In this document: piece after piece, positions 1 to 19,905 of the stretch
How positions within the stretch are numbered: position 1 is the first letter of the stretch
Layout of the letters: every line of letters begins with the position of its first letter
Source of the DNA: Bugula neritina
Taxonomy: Eukaryota; Bryozoa; Gymnolaemata; Cheilostomatida; Bugulidae
Length of the DNA stretch: 60,000 nucleotides
NCBI GenBank assembly: GCA_964035545.1
Contig: OZ037772.1
Coordinates: 11,847,818-11,907,817 of the forward strand
Direction of reading: 5' to 3'
The notes under the pieces: model-generated
Databases searched by the model: none
What the model was told of the DNA's origin: nothing
Seen by the model: the letters and a program-made list of their open reading frames with translations, nothing else
Translations under genes and position numbers: made by a program

Positions 1-982
1 ACATATTGTTAGCATAAAATGTGTTTAAAATAGTATAATCGGTTTACTAATGTCAATTGATCAAACTAGTTGATAAACTTATGTATATATATGACCATTT
101 TGTAGTATAATTCAGTCTTAACGTAAGTTTTATATAGATATATTTTTAATTTTAACTATGCTACAATCTTAATAATATTATTGTGAAAATTAATGTCATA
201 CATAATTCTGACAAATATTTTTTACTCTTAGTAATCAAATATCTTATAAACAGATTATTTAATGTTTGCCTGTTTCACTGTAAAGTTCTGCAACTTATTT
301 TCATTATTTATTGAATATTTCTTTATTACTTCAAGTTTAGTGATTTTGCTTTTCTACATCATGTCATGAATTATCATGTTTATGTCACTATTTATTCCTT
401 TTGTTACTAATATTTCAATATTCTTTCAAAACTATATAACATTTAAAATGATGATATGTGAGGTTCTCTATATATGCAGTAATCTGTTATTGAACTCCAT
501 CAAGTATACTTGAATATAGACTGTTGATAAGAGAAAACTACTGCATGCTTTCAGTACAAGTTCAGTTGAATTGTTAATTAAATATTAAATATTAAAATAT
601 AAAAATTATTACCAAGCTCCCTGGAGTCTACACTTATCAAAACTGTAAATGTAATTATACAAATGAACAAACTAGTTGCACTGTTAAATGGACTCTATTA
701 TACATTGCTATAATTTGTAATAGTGGAGGTAGCAAACACTTGTCCCCTTCAGCCAGAACAATTCGTTATTAATTGCCAACAGTGCAAAACTAGTGATGAG
801 TTTTATAGCTGCATGCTGTGAATCTTAGAGTTAACAGTTTTATAATTTCCTAAAAAGTTTGATTATCATAAGAACGTTGTTTTGCAACCACAACCTATTT
901 CAATGCAAATAATACAATCGTATATTATATAATATTATTACGACTCACGATATTGTTCGTTCGCGGTTGATACCATTCAGAT
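1..982. other. AT-rich non-coding DNA, no gene seen
   Basis: The stretch is strongly AT-rich, with stop codons in every frame and no exon-like open segment flanked by splice consensus. I see no tandem array, tRNA-like box pair or transposon terminus. It ends where the terminal repeat of the large inverted-repeat element begins. Confidence 0.6.
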
Positions 983-3900
983 TTTAGGGTTTATCTCCCT
1001 TGCCAATAAATACGTATCTTTGTATTAAATGGTATTTTTAATTGGAAAAATATTAGAATAATGTATCTACATGTTTTTGTAATTAAAATAAGTGTAAAAT
1101 AAATTTGAATTACAATTTAAACAAGTTATACATTAATATACAAGTATAATTAGCATTGCACACCGTTTACTAATTAAAATGGATTCAACTATGTGCGATT
1201 TGATTTTAATACGAAAGCGAATATAGCGCGCATTAGCATTGGCACTGATCATCTAACATGTGTAATATAGCTCCAAATAAAGTAAATTTCCATTTATGTA
1301 CATCAGTCAACTTAGTGATGCAGCTTAGGTTACCTAGTAGAATCGTACATAGTGTCATAAGTCGCACCCTTGGCCTATGGTCAATACAGTGTATATCACT
1401 GCTGGTACTGTTAAATACAAAGCAAATAGTGTTCATTGATGCATCCTTCTGGCTACAATTTTGTTTAATATTAGATATAGATGACAGATTCCACCTATTT
1501 GCTATTTACTTTCATTCTTGATAAAATAAACATGCAACACTGAATATATATTTTTAAAACCATTTGTGACAGTTTGACTCGAAATATGCTCTGCATCAAA
1601 AACATGATATCACTTGGCCCATACAGAACATGCTTCACTCACTAATTCTGTACAAACATAGAAATAACTCTTCAATGCAGTTATCAGCTGTAATCTACAC
1701 TTCACAGCATAAAACTTCAGAAAAAGCGCTTTCTATGTTACTATTAAACTCACCAAATTAACTAAAGCGGTCTACAGTACAGATATTGCTGTAACTAAGA
1801 ATATTTCTTCACAGGTGAAATCAAGTATAATGTAATGATGCACAAAACATAGTCTTTCTGTTTCTAATAGATGAGCACTATGTTGCCACAATAATGTTGA
1901 AGATCTTCTCGAATTAAAGTTAAAATGGTATATTTTACAATAACCTAGACAAAAAATTTAGCAAAATGTCTTGAAGTTTCATCTTTAAACACTCAATATT
2001 TTGAGGATGTATAGATTTTCCTTTATGCTTCTAGTTTTTTAATATGCAATTAGATTTTTCTCTATATTGATGCTAAAATTCAATTTGTTTATTTTATAAA
2101 AATGATGTTTTTATTACAGGAAAACAGTTTAGGAAAGAGTATTAAGTAAAATGCCTTTTTTCACAATAAAGAGATATAGAAGTTGGATTGTCTTATGCGA
2201 CTATGTGTATTTCCAGCTGAGAAAAAAAAACAGTTGGGTTCTTCTAATACAGATGTAAAAGTAGCCCAACGAAATTGACAATTTCACTGAGGTTGATGTA
2301 CCAGCTCACTTTTTAATCTTATATACTAATATAATTTTGAAAATTTATGACTTATCTCCACATACATTTATTTAAATTTTATTATATTATAATATTTTAA
2401 AAATAAACATATTATGCAAAAAAACAATGTTTAAAACATTAAATAAACTTTGAAAAATTAATTAATGTTGTAAAATGTAAAAGATTCTATAAATACAGCG
2501 GTTTTAAATTTTACACACTTGAAATTATATTTTACTAATTCGACTAGGCATCTGTGAAAACATGAAATGATCAGAATGTGTTTATAATAGCACATGATTA
2601 CTGCAGCACTTTTCATCTGGTGCATCGGTTATCCAGTTGCAAGGGGTAGTTAGCCACCCTGAGCTAATCAGGGGCTCACTCCAGCAACTGAGGTGATCTG
2701 GTGTGTCAGTTGCAAAGTTGCAATACAGGCAGTTTGAGTGCAGTGGTGTAAATTTCTCAAGTCTAAGGAGTACTACTTCTAACTTGAGAATAATAGGCTG
2801 CTGCACTCAATCGCCCTCAACAGGGTGCTGCTTGTAAAGCAATCCTGCAGCTATGAAAATTTGCATTTAGTGTAATGCAACACTCTATATACTATGCCAC
2901 ACGTAAATTCCAACTTGTCCCTCCCCAATCTAATTTGAGAATACTAAAGTCTAGAGTATCAAAATGAATATACAGCACTGAATTATTTTCATAAATAAAT
3001 TTGATCAGGTTCCTGAATTTTCTCACGCTGCCGCTGGCTGATCCAGCAGGCTCATTTTTGTGGCTCAAAATTTGCTAAAATCAGGTGCAGAGTTGTGCCC
3101 TCGTGCAGGACAACTCTACAAAATACCTTAAATCTGTGCAAAAATTCGCACAGAACCGCAAAAAAATACACAAAAAGGTACTTTCTGCCATCCTAGTGCA
3201 CCAGAATGGACCCAAATGCACAAAAGCAGTAAAATCCTGGATGAAATGAGAAAATCCGCATAAAATTTCAAGAAATCGCATAAAAATGGCTTTTCCTGCA
3301 TTCCACGTTTTCATACTTTAGTAGCACCACTACTGTAGCAGTATTGCAAGAATTGAAATGTCAAATCTAGAAATTTTTTCCCGCTTTACAAAATACGATT
3401 TTGCTGAATCTTTTGCTTTTCAACCGGTGGTTTCAATTTGGTGTACTGATTCTCATTTTTTAGTGTTTTCACAGTCTTGTTGGTCGATTTCATTGATTTC
3501 TAGTCATTTAGGCTTCATGCTGAAAGCCTGGATGGTTTGAAAAGCGATTTTTTGAAATTTTATGCACTAGGATGGCAGAAAGTACCTTTTTGTGTATTTT
3601 TTTGCGGTTCTGTGCGAATTTTTGCACAGATTTAAGGCATTTTGTAGAGTTGTCCTGCACGAGGGCACAACTCTGCACCTGATTTTAGCAAATTTTGAGC
3701 CACAAAAATGAGCCTGCTGGATCAGCCAGCGGATGCGTGAAAAAATTCAGGAACATGAGCAAAATTATTTATGAAAATAACTCATTTTGATATTCTAGAT
3801 GGGTATGCAATATCCCCAAATTGGATTTTACGTGTGTCATAACTTACACAGTGGTGCATTACAATAAATGCAGCTTTTTATGGCTGCAGGATTGCTCTAC

Positions 3901-5662
3901 AAGCAGCACCCTGTTGAGGGTGATTGAGTGCAGCAGACTACTATTCTCAAGCCAAGAGTTGTATACCTTTGACTTGAGAAATTTTTACTACTGCACTCAA
4001 ACTGCCTGTACCGCAACTAGCACACCAGATCACCTCAGTTGCTGAAGTGAATCCCTGATTAGCCCAGGGTGGTTCTCTACCCCTTGCAACTGGATAACAG
4101 ATGCACCTGTGGATATGTGCTGCAGCATTCATGTGCTATAATTAACACATTCTGACCAATTCACGTTTTCACAGATGACTAGTCGAATTAGTAAAATATA
4201 ATTTCAAGTGTGTAAAGTTTAAAACCGCTGTATTTATAGAATCTTTTACATTTTACAACATTAATTAATTTTTCAAAGTTTATTTAATGTTTTAAACATT
4301 GTTTTTTTGCATAATATGTTTATTTTTTAAAACATTATGATATAATAAAATTTAAATAAATGTATGTGGAGATAAGTCATAAATCTTCAAAATTATTATA
4401 ATAATATATAACATTAAAAAGTGAGCTGGTACATCAACCTCAATGAAATTGTCAATTTCGTTGGGCTACTTTTACATCTGTATTAGAAGAACCCAACTGT
4501 TTTTTTTCTCAGCTGGAAATACACATAGTCGCATAAGACAATCCAACTTCTATATATGTTCTTTTTAATTAACAAAACATACATCTAATATTTCTGCTAA
4601 CTGCTTTTTTCAGAGTGACTACAAAATAAATATTATGGAGAGAATCTTGTCTATATTCGAAAGCAAAAAAGGACATCTACTCAGTCATTATATTTTCTCA
4701 GATTTAAGAAATTTTGTGACTTGAATAATACCACAAAGGTAAGTTTAATAAGTTTTATACTGTAAAGTGCAACTTACAGCTGATGTAGCACGTTCTGTTC
4801 AGAACTTAGAGGCAAATAAGAACATGTTGACTTGATTTTGATGCGAGTTTATGTTATACGAATATTACTGGATGGGTGTTTCTGACTAAAACCTTCCTTT
4901 AACTGAAAGCGGCAATGATTTTATATTCCACCTCAAGTTACCTTATGTGGGATCACGTTTCCTATTAAGGTCTGTGCCACATTCCAAGTGAAAATGCCAC
5001 ATATTATTTTAGAAATGCATCAGCCCACATAAAATTGATGCTTTTATTTACATTAATTTTTTATCAATAGTGAAAAGTAATATTGCTAGACTTGGTGTCG
5101 TAAGATAGGCAAAGTGGGTTGCCCCAGAAAGATAACCATTCATACAAAATTAGTGGCAGACTAAGCTACTATGAGTGGAACTAATCATATTCATTGGAAG
5201 CAAGCGCAACGGACTTTTATTAATTTGTATTATGACAGTACCAGCAGTGACATACACTGTCTGGACCGTAGGCCAAGGGTGCGTCTTGCTACACTTAGTA
5301 CGATTCTACTAGATAACCTCAGCTACATTAGTAAGTTGACTGAACAACTTAGTCTGATATTTACCTTTTATGCAACTTTAATAAGGTTAGCTAATTGGCT
5401 AGTGTGATATTACTTGTGCGCTATTCACCCACTCTGCCCCTTTTGAAATATCACATCGTAACTAGTTAAATTCATTTTAATTAGTAAACGGTGTGCAAGA
5501 CACGCTCCATTATCATAATGTAACATAATCAGCTAATTTAGTGTGTTATCCATTTTAAATATTTATTTTAATTATCTGAAATACAAAATTTAAACATTTT
5601 TTATTATTATGCGACTTTCTACAAAATGTACTTTCTATATATCAAGGGAGATAAACCCTAAA
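983..5662. mobile_element. Large inverted-repeat (foldback-like) element, about 4.7 kb
   Basis: Two arms of about 2.1-2.2 kb are imperfect reverse complements around a roughly 360 bp centre (3203-3562). The outermost match is TTTAGGGTTTATCTCCCTTG at 983-1002 against its complement at 5643-5662. Further matches pair inward: 1150-1180 with 5470-5500, 1290-1420 with 5225-5335, 2170-2600 with 4120-4555, and 3060-3202 with 3563-3705. The arms differ by substitutions and small indels, so the element is not recent. The centre and arms hold only short ORFs with no recognisable transposase. The pairing is seen directly. Calling it a non-autonomous foldback DNA element is inference; an inverted segmental duplication is the alternative. 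No convincing target-site duplication was found at the ends. Confidence 0.7.
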
Positions 5663-6595
5663 TGTTTATTGGTTGGAGCTTAATTTTTATTTTCAAATAA
5701 TTGAATTAAAGACACTTGCGACTGTAAGACTATTAAAAATATATTATTTATTGCTTTAGTGATCTTTAAAAAGTCAAGACAGACTCTTTAATTCTGAGAT
5801 AGCAATTATGTGTACATATTTATACTGTGTAATAAGGTATAGCATAATATTATAATAATCATAACTTGCTTTCTCCAGTCATTGTTTGGTGAGATAATAT
5901 CATAAACAGAACAAAATATCAGAGCTTGTCGTTTTTAGCTAGTTTAATAAAATATGCAATGAGATGATCAAAGCAAAGGAATTCATTAAATTCAATTATA
6001 TCTTAATTAAATACTACAATAAATTGTAATGCAATTATGAATATCCAGCATTAGCATTCTAGTCGCTAGCATTGTTTACCAGTCAAGCACTGAGTAACAT
6101 TCCTTTAATTAAGTTTACACACTTTTATTCCTATTTTTTTTACTTGACTAGTCGCCGGTGAAAGTTGTTACAATTCAGAGCAAAATATTTATAGCTCGCG
6201 ATTGCTATCCCCCAGCATGTTGTCATGTAACCCAGCTGTGGTGAGCTCACCAAATGGCTCAGTGCTGTAGATACTTTAACTGCTGCATCATGCACTCACA
6301 GTTACAACACACTCCACAACTGTTTTTATGTCAGAATCAAAGCCCTGCCTTATAATCTAAGTAAAGACTTATTGACCATGCTTAATGGTAACAGCTTCGG
6401 AGTAACATTGAGTCAATTTACTTGCAGTGAATCGTACAGCAGATTTCTCAACAAACAATATTACCAGGAGCATATTTTCACTTCAGAGTCAAATAAACTT
6501 TTCTAAAAGCTGCAACTTTGCTATTGAAAGGCACAGCAGACCCTTCATGATGGTAGAGTCAACGCAGAGAGAGAGCAGTATCTTGTGAAATATGC
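5663..6595. other. Non-coding DNA downstream of GNL1
   Basis: No ORF or repeat of note is visible. The region lies beyond the inverted-repeat element and past the 3' end of the minus-strand GNL1 gene. Confidence 0.5.
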
Positions 6596-6689
6596 TTTAT
6601 TGGAGACATTGAATGAATATGACAACGTTGAGCAAGTAAAAACATTATTCAATCTCACACATGTACAAATAAAATACAACATATTTATT
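6596..6689 (-). terminator. Candidate polyadenylation signals of GNL1
   Basis: On the minus strand AATAAA occurs at 6689-6684 and again at 6601-6596, about 195 and 285 nt past the GNL1 stop codon. These are the first canonical hexamers downstream and would give a 3' UTR of 0.2-0.3 kb. Which is used cannot be told from sequence. Confidence 0.45.
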
Positions 6690-6882
6690 ATCTCAACTTA
6701 TATGGACAACAAAAAAATTAAACAAAAACCCGACAAATAAAAAAATATGCTTCCCTCTAGTTTTTTCCCATAAAATATGGTTTCAAACGAAAACTGAGCC
6801 AAGCAACACCTGGGAGTATTATATGAATTGCCACAAGAGGGGGGAGAGGAGGAGAGAGGGTGGAGAAGGGGGAGATGGGGAA

Positions 6883-14017
<7,135 letters not shown>

Positions 14018-14695
14018 TAGAGTTTCATCTGAATACTTATGACTAGACAGAAGTCAAGGAGAAGGTCAAATCAAAACTAACACACAGTTACCACAGAGAC
14101 TGACAGCAATCTAAAACAGATGAACGAAACAAGTTCACTGAAAACAAACTAATCAGTAAACTCTATAAAATTGTCAGTACAAACTCAAGCTCAGCATAAG
14201 CTTAGCCTAGCCATGCCAATCATGGGCCTGCATCAATGAAACTAATTAAATTAGTATCACCATAACATTAACAATCACAATTGAAATTATTTCAACGCAT
14301 AAAATTATTTATCCATATTGACATTTAATGATAGTCATACTGATACTGAAGTGATACCCATGGTTGTGCTGATACTGAAAGTGATATTCAATAAATATCA
14401 GCATGAGCGTCAGAGCATAAGACGCTAGCAAAATCAGCATCAGTACGAGTACGAGTAGGAGTATGAGTAAAATTAAAAGTAATATATTTAATTTTATATC
14501 ATAAATTATATTTTAATTACAAAAATTTTAATCATAATTACTAATTAAAATCAATATAAATAATAAAATATTCAGTTAAATTAAAATAATTATAATACTA
14601 ATAGTAATACTTATACTAACAGTAATGAATAATCATAATGATAATGGTAATGGTAAATAAATAATAGCCTTAGCACTCACAGTTGGAGTTACTAG
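14018..14695. other. GNL1 upstream region, promoter not resolved
   Basis: This lies upstream of the GNL1 start and abuts the LINE fragment. It is AT-rich, with runs of short variable motifs (for example gagtacgagtaggagtatgag near 14444-14466, and tgatactgaa near 14340-14380). No TATA box or CpG-rich promoter can be supported. Confidence 0.4.
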
Positions 14696-16268
14696 TTTAA
14701 GTTACTATTTTCATAGCCAGTTCTGTGTTGATGAAGCCATTACTGATCTCCCCCTTCTCCCTACTAATTGCAGGACTCTTGAGATCAACCCTGAAGGAGT
14801 CAAGAAATTAATTCATGATCTGAAGAACAATAAATCTCCAGGACCTGACCAGATACGAAAGTGTGAGCTTTTAATAGACCCTAATATAGTAGCTCAATGT
14901 CTTACATATGTCTTTCAGGCCTCAATAGACTCCGGAGTGCTCCCAGCACAATGGAGAACTGCCAATGTGACACCAGTCCACAAAAAAGGTGCCAAAGACG
15001 AGCCATCAAACTATCGCCCAATCTCTCTCACCAGCATCCCTTGTAAAATGTTAGAACACATTGTCCTACATTATCTAAACAAATTGCTTGACAGCATGCT
15101 CTACAACAGACAACATGGTTTCAGGAAAGGCTTAGGATGTGAAACTCAGCTTTGCGCTACCTACCACGACATAGCAAAATCTGTGGAACATGATCATGTT
15201 ATTCATGGAGTAGTCCTTGATTTCCGTAAGGCGTTTGATAAGGTTCCCCACACCCTACTCATGCAAAAAGTCCGTTGTATTGATGGCATTAACCCAAGCA
15301 TAGCAAATTGGATCCAAGGGTTCCTGACAAAAAGAAGTCAGAGAACTGCCATACGTGGTGTATTATCATCAGATCTCCCTGTCTCCTCAGGGGTGCCACA
15401 GGGTTCGGTACTAGGGCCAACCTTGTTTCTTATATACATAAATGACCTACCACAAGTGATAACATGCAAAGTAAGTCTCTATGCCGATGACACCCTGATT
15501 TATGCTGCTGTGAATAGCAATGAGGACAAGCAGCTTTTTCAGACAAATATAGATGCTCTACATAAGTGGTCCATGAAATGGAAAATGCCTTTTAACACGG
15601 AAAAGTGTGAGGTAATCGTCTTTAGCAAAGCCCCAAGGGCATATCCAGTGTTTGACCCCAGCTATGCACTTGGTGGAACTCCGCTCAAATGCAGACAGGA
15701 GATCAAATATCTTGGTATAATTCTGCAGTCCAACTTAAAATTTGAGCAACATATTACATCTAAGATCAAAAGTGCCTCCAAGGTCCTAGGTTGCATAAAA
15801 TATTCGCTTTATGAAGCCCCTGCCAATAGCAAACTACTCGCATACACCAGTCTCTGCCGACCAATTCTAGAATACGGCGATACTCTTTGGGACCCAGCGG
15901 ATTCAGCTAATATTGATGCCTTAGAGCGTGTACAGTCCCAAGCAATCAGGTTCATTAACAATATCAAAGGAAGACAAGGCATCTCAGAAGCTCGAAACAA
16001 ACTCGAACTACAACTTCTCAAAGACCGAAGAAAAACACATAGGTTGTCACTGTTAATGAGAATCCTCTCAGATGAATCTAAACACCAAACTTTAGCCTCA
16101 GCTTATGATGAACTGACTAAAAATAAAAACAAGTACACTATGTATACGCGAGCTGCACAGAGAGGTGAGCCAACATCTATCTATGCTGCGAGCAAGGTCT
16201 ATTTTAACAGTTTTCTCCCACGCAGTGTGAGAGATCTGAAGCTAAGGTCAACTATCACACAACAATAA
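14696..16268 (+). mobile_element. 5'-truncated non-LTR retrotransposon (CR1/Jockey-type) reverse transcriptase
   Basis: One frame is open from about 14703 to the stop at 16266-16268, about 520 codons. Seen in order: the upstream linker KKLIHDLKNNKSPGPDQI, the WRTANVTPVHKKG and NYRPISLTS fingers motifs, FRKGLGCETQL, the DFRKAFD catalytic Asp, SSGVPQGSVLGPTLF, the YADD active site (SLYADDTLIY), KYLGI, and the C-terminal tail ending in SFLPRSVRDL typical of these LINEs. The AP-type endonuclease that should precede the RT is absent, so this is a truncated copy, as most LINE insertions are. The RT frame is intact with no stop or frameshift, suggesting a fairly young insertion. Assignment to the CR1/L2/Jockey group rests on motif wording; the clade is uncertain. 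It sits upstream of GNL1 in the opposite orientation. The exact 3' end and target duplication were not found. Confidence 0.9.
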
Positions 16269-17953
16269 ACAGCTATATGCTGCTATACTAACTCATACTG
16301 ACATTTATCACTAACCAAAGAGGCGCTCCACGTTTGCACCATAACGGTGACATTGAGTGTTCTATCGTCTACGAGGTAAGTTACGAGGTGAGTTACTAAT
16401 AGTTACTTATTATCTACTCCTAGCACTGTAGCACAAGCCTAAGGCTTGCTAAGGCTAAGCATAAGCAATTTATTTTCAACTTCAAGTTTAACAATAGCCG
16501 TGATTAAATCTAGTGGCAGTAGTATTGCAAGTGTAGAAGTACTAGACCTAGTCTGAGTCTAGTAGAGCTACTACAGAAGACAAAGTTAAACTTTAACTTG
16601 AAGACTCAGACTGTTAGTTTAAATTCGAGTTTTAGTTTAAAACACTGTAACTTTAACTTTAAGTGTAAGTGTAGTTTAAGTTATTTATAGTGAATTCATA
16701 ACTAAAAAGCCGTAATTAAATCGTGAATAGAAAAATAATAAATATACGTCATACCGCTAACCGAGCTTAAAAGCAAGCATGCATCACTGAGTTTGTTTAC
16801 AAAATTCACATGCCTTAGTTTAGTTTAGTACTACTAGTAGTAGTACCAATGAGTTGAATTTTCAATTGGGACCAATTAGCGGTTCCATCTAAACTACTTT
16901 AGGCATACAGCTGTATGTGAAAGCAACCGTTATTGGCCTGCTAATTAGACGAATCAAATGCTAGGAAACATCATAATCGTATATGTACAAACAAATATGT
17001 GAACAAGCAGGTTAAATAATCACTTAACTAATAAAAGTATTTTACCTGCAGAATATAATTTGGCGCTTGACTAAATTTTTCCAACTTATATAATAAGTAA
17101 TAACTAATAAGCCCAGCCCCATGTGAATATAAAATTAAGTATTTTCTATAGTTAATAGTTCATACTATTTCTAATAGAAACATAGTGATAGAATAAAGTA
17201 TGTTAATATTTTGACTTTCTAATAATTATGATAATAGTTAAATTTAATATCTGCACTAGCAGCTAGTAGACTTCAAGTATTTTTGAGTTTATACAGAGTG
17301 AGAGTCACAGACCATAAATATTAAATATAAATTATTAAATGTAATTATTTTTTACTTATATTTATAGTTATAGTTAATAAGTTATACTTATAGTACTTAT
17401 TATTATACTTACACTAATTATATTATAATTATTGATACTTCTAGTGATCGAGTTAGACTATAACTATTACTATAAGTATAACTATAACTATAAGTATAAG
17501 TTATAGTAAGTTATACTGTATAAGTTAACGTATAGTATTTGATCCTAAAGAGTAAAGTATGTTGATGTTCAATTTGTTATGTGTGAAAATATTGATAGAC
17601 TTATACTTATAGTGCTTTTACTTTCACTCTTTAGCATAAAAATGTACTTTTTTTTAGCAGCTTATCTAATTTTGAGTCTGTTTGATTCAGATTATTATAA
17701 TATTGGGTTGAAAAATCATACTGATACTGATGAACAATCAAACTCTCAAGTCTTAAGGTTGTAACCTGCTCAGTATAAGTGTAACTCCTACTTAATTACC
17801 AACTTTGAAATGTTACCTAATCAAAGTTTAGGGATTGAAGCAATTATTTAGCTAGCTGCGCATGTTCAATTGGTTGTAGGTTGCTAGAAGCTTCAAAGAT
17901 TTTTTGTGTGATCTGATTAGTTGCCTTGCTAAAGCAAATACTGACTTACAGAA
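16269..17953. other. AT-rich intergenic DNA
   Basis: This probably includes the LINE 3' tail (to about 16320) and the COA3 5' flank. Simple runs such as actataactataagtat (17460-17520) are present. No exon-like segment was found. Confidence 0.5.
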
Positions 17954-18939
17954 ATGTCTGGGAACAGGAAACTGGACATGAAGGCGGAGTTTGAAAAGTT
18001 GAATCCAACAGAACAACATTTTGTAAAAAAAGGTACTTTCTGTTCAATTATTTGCAATAAAACATTTATTGTACATCCGGCAACTCTCACGCAAGATTAT
18101 AGTCGCTATCTCTGTGAGAAACCCCTGATGGGAGGGGTTTTTGTTAGATCGGGCTAAGGATTTGTTCAGATTGGTCGCAGGAGCAATTATGACTGGATGT
18201 TCTTTCTAACATCACCAATGGCCTTGTCGGGTTCGAAATCATGACTTTGTCTTCACTAAGCAAACGCTCTAGCCCCTCGGGCCTAGGCCAAAGCTGCTCT
18301 CTAGTGATTGTACATCCAGCAACTGTTATTGAAATAATATTTGGGACTGTTTGCATAGATATTTTTAATGCATGCAGTTTTAGCCCTAGAAAGCTGAGTT
18401 TTTATATAACTTTTTAAAATATGTCTTGAATTCTAATATACATCAAGTTTCTCTTGGCTAAGAATAAAGCTGCAAAAATTCTTCAGGTTTTCACTGTGAT
18501 AATCCTTTGCTTCACCTAATTGCATGTTGTAGCCGAACTAGTTAATAGAGCTCGGGCTTTGTCTCAAAAATCACTGAGAAAGAGGAACATCACTGTAGCT
18601 GGAGTAATATTTGCCGGAGTCCTATCAATCTGTATCCTTTGTTACGTAACAGCATTTAGCAGTTGTCTTCTCTATGCAGAAATTTAGTAGTTTTCTCTTT
18701 TATGTTACTTGCTCAAATACTGTAGTTTATGTTACTTGCAACTCTTTAATGAACATGTCAAAATAAGAGACTATGTTGGAATATATTACTATGTTATAAT
18801 ATAAAGCTATGTTATAATATTAGGCTATGTTAGAATATTAGACTGTGATTCTTAACTCCACCTACCAGACGCCTATACTATCATAGCTGTAAAACAAGAG
18901 AAGTTCCTCGATGACTATGATGACATGCACAAGAAGTGA
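17954..18939 (+). CDS. COA3: COA3-like cytochrome c oxidase assembly factor (3 exons, 82 aa)
   Basis: Exons are 17954-18032, 18533-18631 and 18869-18939, with GT-AG junctions and consistent phases (1, 1). The protein has a charged N-terminus with KLNPTEQHFVKK (compare the LTPEQ region of human COA3), a basic stretch KSLRKRN (39-45), one transmembrane helix at about 46-67 (ITVAGVIFAGVLSIYAYTII) and a C-tail KQEKFLDDYDD matching the family signature SQERFLDELED. COA3 (MITRAC12/CCDC56) is a mitochondrial inner-membrane protein that, with COX14, binds newly made COX1 and promotes complex IV assembly; this is family knowledge. The length of 82 aa is near the family range (about 85-106). The start is the first ATG of the only open frame. 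An AATAAA lies at 19030-19035, about 90 nt after the stop. Intron 1 carries an antisense SINE. Confidence 0.88.
18086..18306 (-). mobile_element. tRNA-derived SINE (about 221 bp) with target-site duplication, in COA3 intron 1
   Basis: Flanking direct repeats ATTGTACATCCGGCAACT (18068-18085) and ATTGTACATCCAGCAACT (18307-18324) differ at one base and mark the insertion. On the minus strand the 5' part reads GGCTAGAGCGTTTGCTTAG...AGTCATGATTTCGAACCCGAC, a recognisable pol III A-box region and B-box. The body ends near CCATCAGGGGTTTCTCACAG. Its 3' half resembles the element at about 38195-38385, so both belong to one family. Confidence 0.85.
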
Positions 18940-19029
18940 AACTGACTATAAACCACAGTGCCTTTAAAACACCCACAGCTGTAATGATTGTTTGGTCAGC
19001 TGATTGAAGACAACTCCTTCTATAGCTGA

Positions 19030-19035
19030 AATAAA
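19030..19035 (+). terminator. Polyadenylation signal AATAAA of COA3
   Basis: It is a canonical hexamer about 90 nt downstream of the COA3 stop and the nearest one. Use is inferred. Confidence 0.55.
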
Positions 19036-19514
19036 CTATTTATTGTGCAGCTTTTTGAGGTTTCTTAACCTTTCTGTAAAGTTTCAAGGCACTAGAATGT
19101 AGCTATATCATTCTCTATTTCATTTTTACTTTTAAAAGTATATTTTGAGTGCATTTGTTTTTGTTTTGAGCTCCTAATAAGATGAGAATTTTGTAAAATG
19201 TTATTATACATACTACTATATTATTAGGCATCTGTTATTTTAAAATATTTGGTAGTTGCCTTCTCTTTGGTCTCCTGTGGTATCCAATGGTTGTATTTGA
19301 TAATGCTTAAAATATTAATACACTGACGAGAACATGACATTATATTGGGGCATTGAATCTTCAACATTGTTTTAAGTTTGACAAAAAACGTCTTCACCTT
19401 AAAAGTGATATGATATGCAAAACTGTGATATATTAGTACAGATTTTCTCTCCTGGACCCCATGTGTTAAACTGGTGCTAGGGAGAGATTGATAGATTATT
19501 GTAACTATCATGCA

Positions 19515-19520
<6 letters not shown>

Positions 19521-19600
<80 letters not shown>
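19521..19600. repeat. (AT)n microsatellite
   Basis: An uninterrupted run of about 80 nt of alternating A and T directly abuts the left end of the palindrome. Confidence 0.95.
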
Positions 19601-19611
<11 letters not shown>

Positions 19612-19820
19612 TACGAGAAACATTGTTGATTTATTACTATATTAGGTAAAGTAATTATACTGATATTTCGGGTACCACTGTACCCATCTTCAGAGTAGCA
19701 ATGAATGAAATTTCATTCATTGCTACTCTGAAGATGGGTACAGTGGTACCCGAAATATCAGTATAATTACTTTACCTAATATAGTAATAAATCAACAATG
19801 TTTCTCGTATACCTATTTAT
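19601..19820. repeat. Spacer-less 220-bp palindrome with Penelope-like hairpin motif
   Basis: The symmetry centre is between 19710 and 19711 (atgaatgaaa/tttcattcat). The inner 200 bp (19611-19810) are a perfect inverted repeat by reading; the outer 10 bp on each side are nearly so. Each arm contains CTGAAGATGGGTACAGTG followed by GTACCCGAAA, a hairpin plus CCGAAA pattern typical of terminal regions of Penelope-like and DIRS-type retroelements. AT microsatellites lie on both sides. It could be two element ends joined head to head, or a hairpin-mediated duplication. Confidence 0.85.
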
Positions 19821-19846
19821 AATCAAATTGCTAGCTCGTAAAGATA

Positions 19847-19847
<1 letters not shown>

Positions 19848-19905
<58 letters not shown>

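Noticed and set aside
3358-3540. 60-aa ORF in the centre of the large inverted repeat as a transposase remnant
   Set aside because: No recognisable transposase motif in any frame; too short to support.
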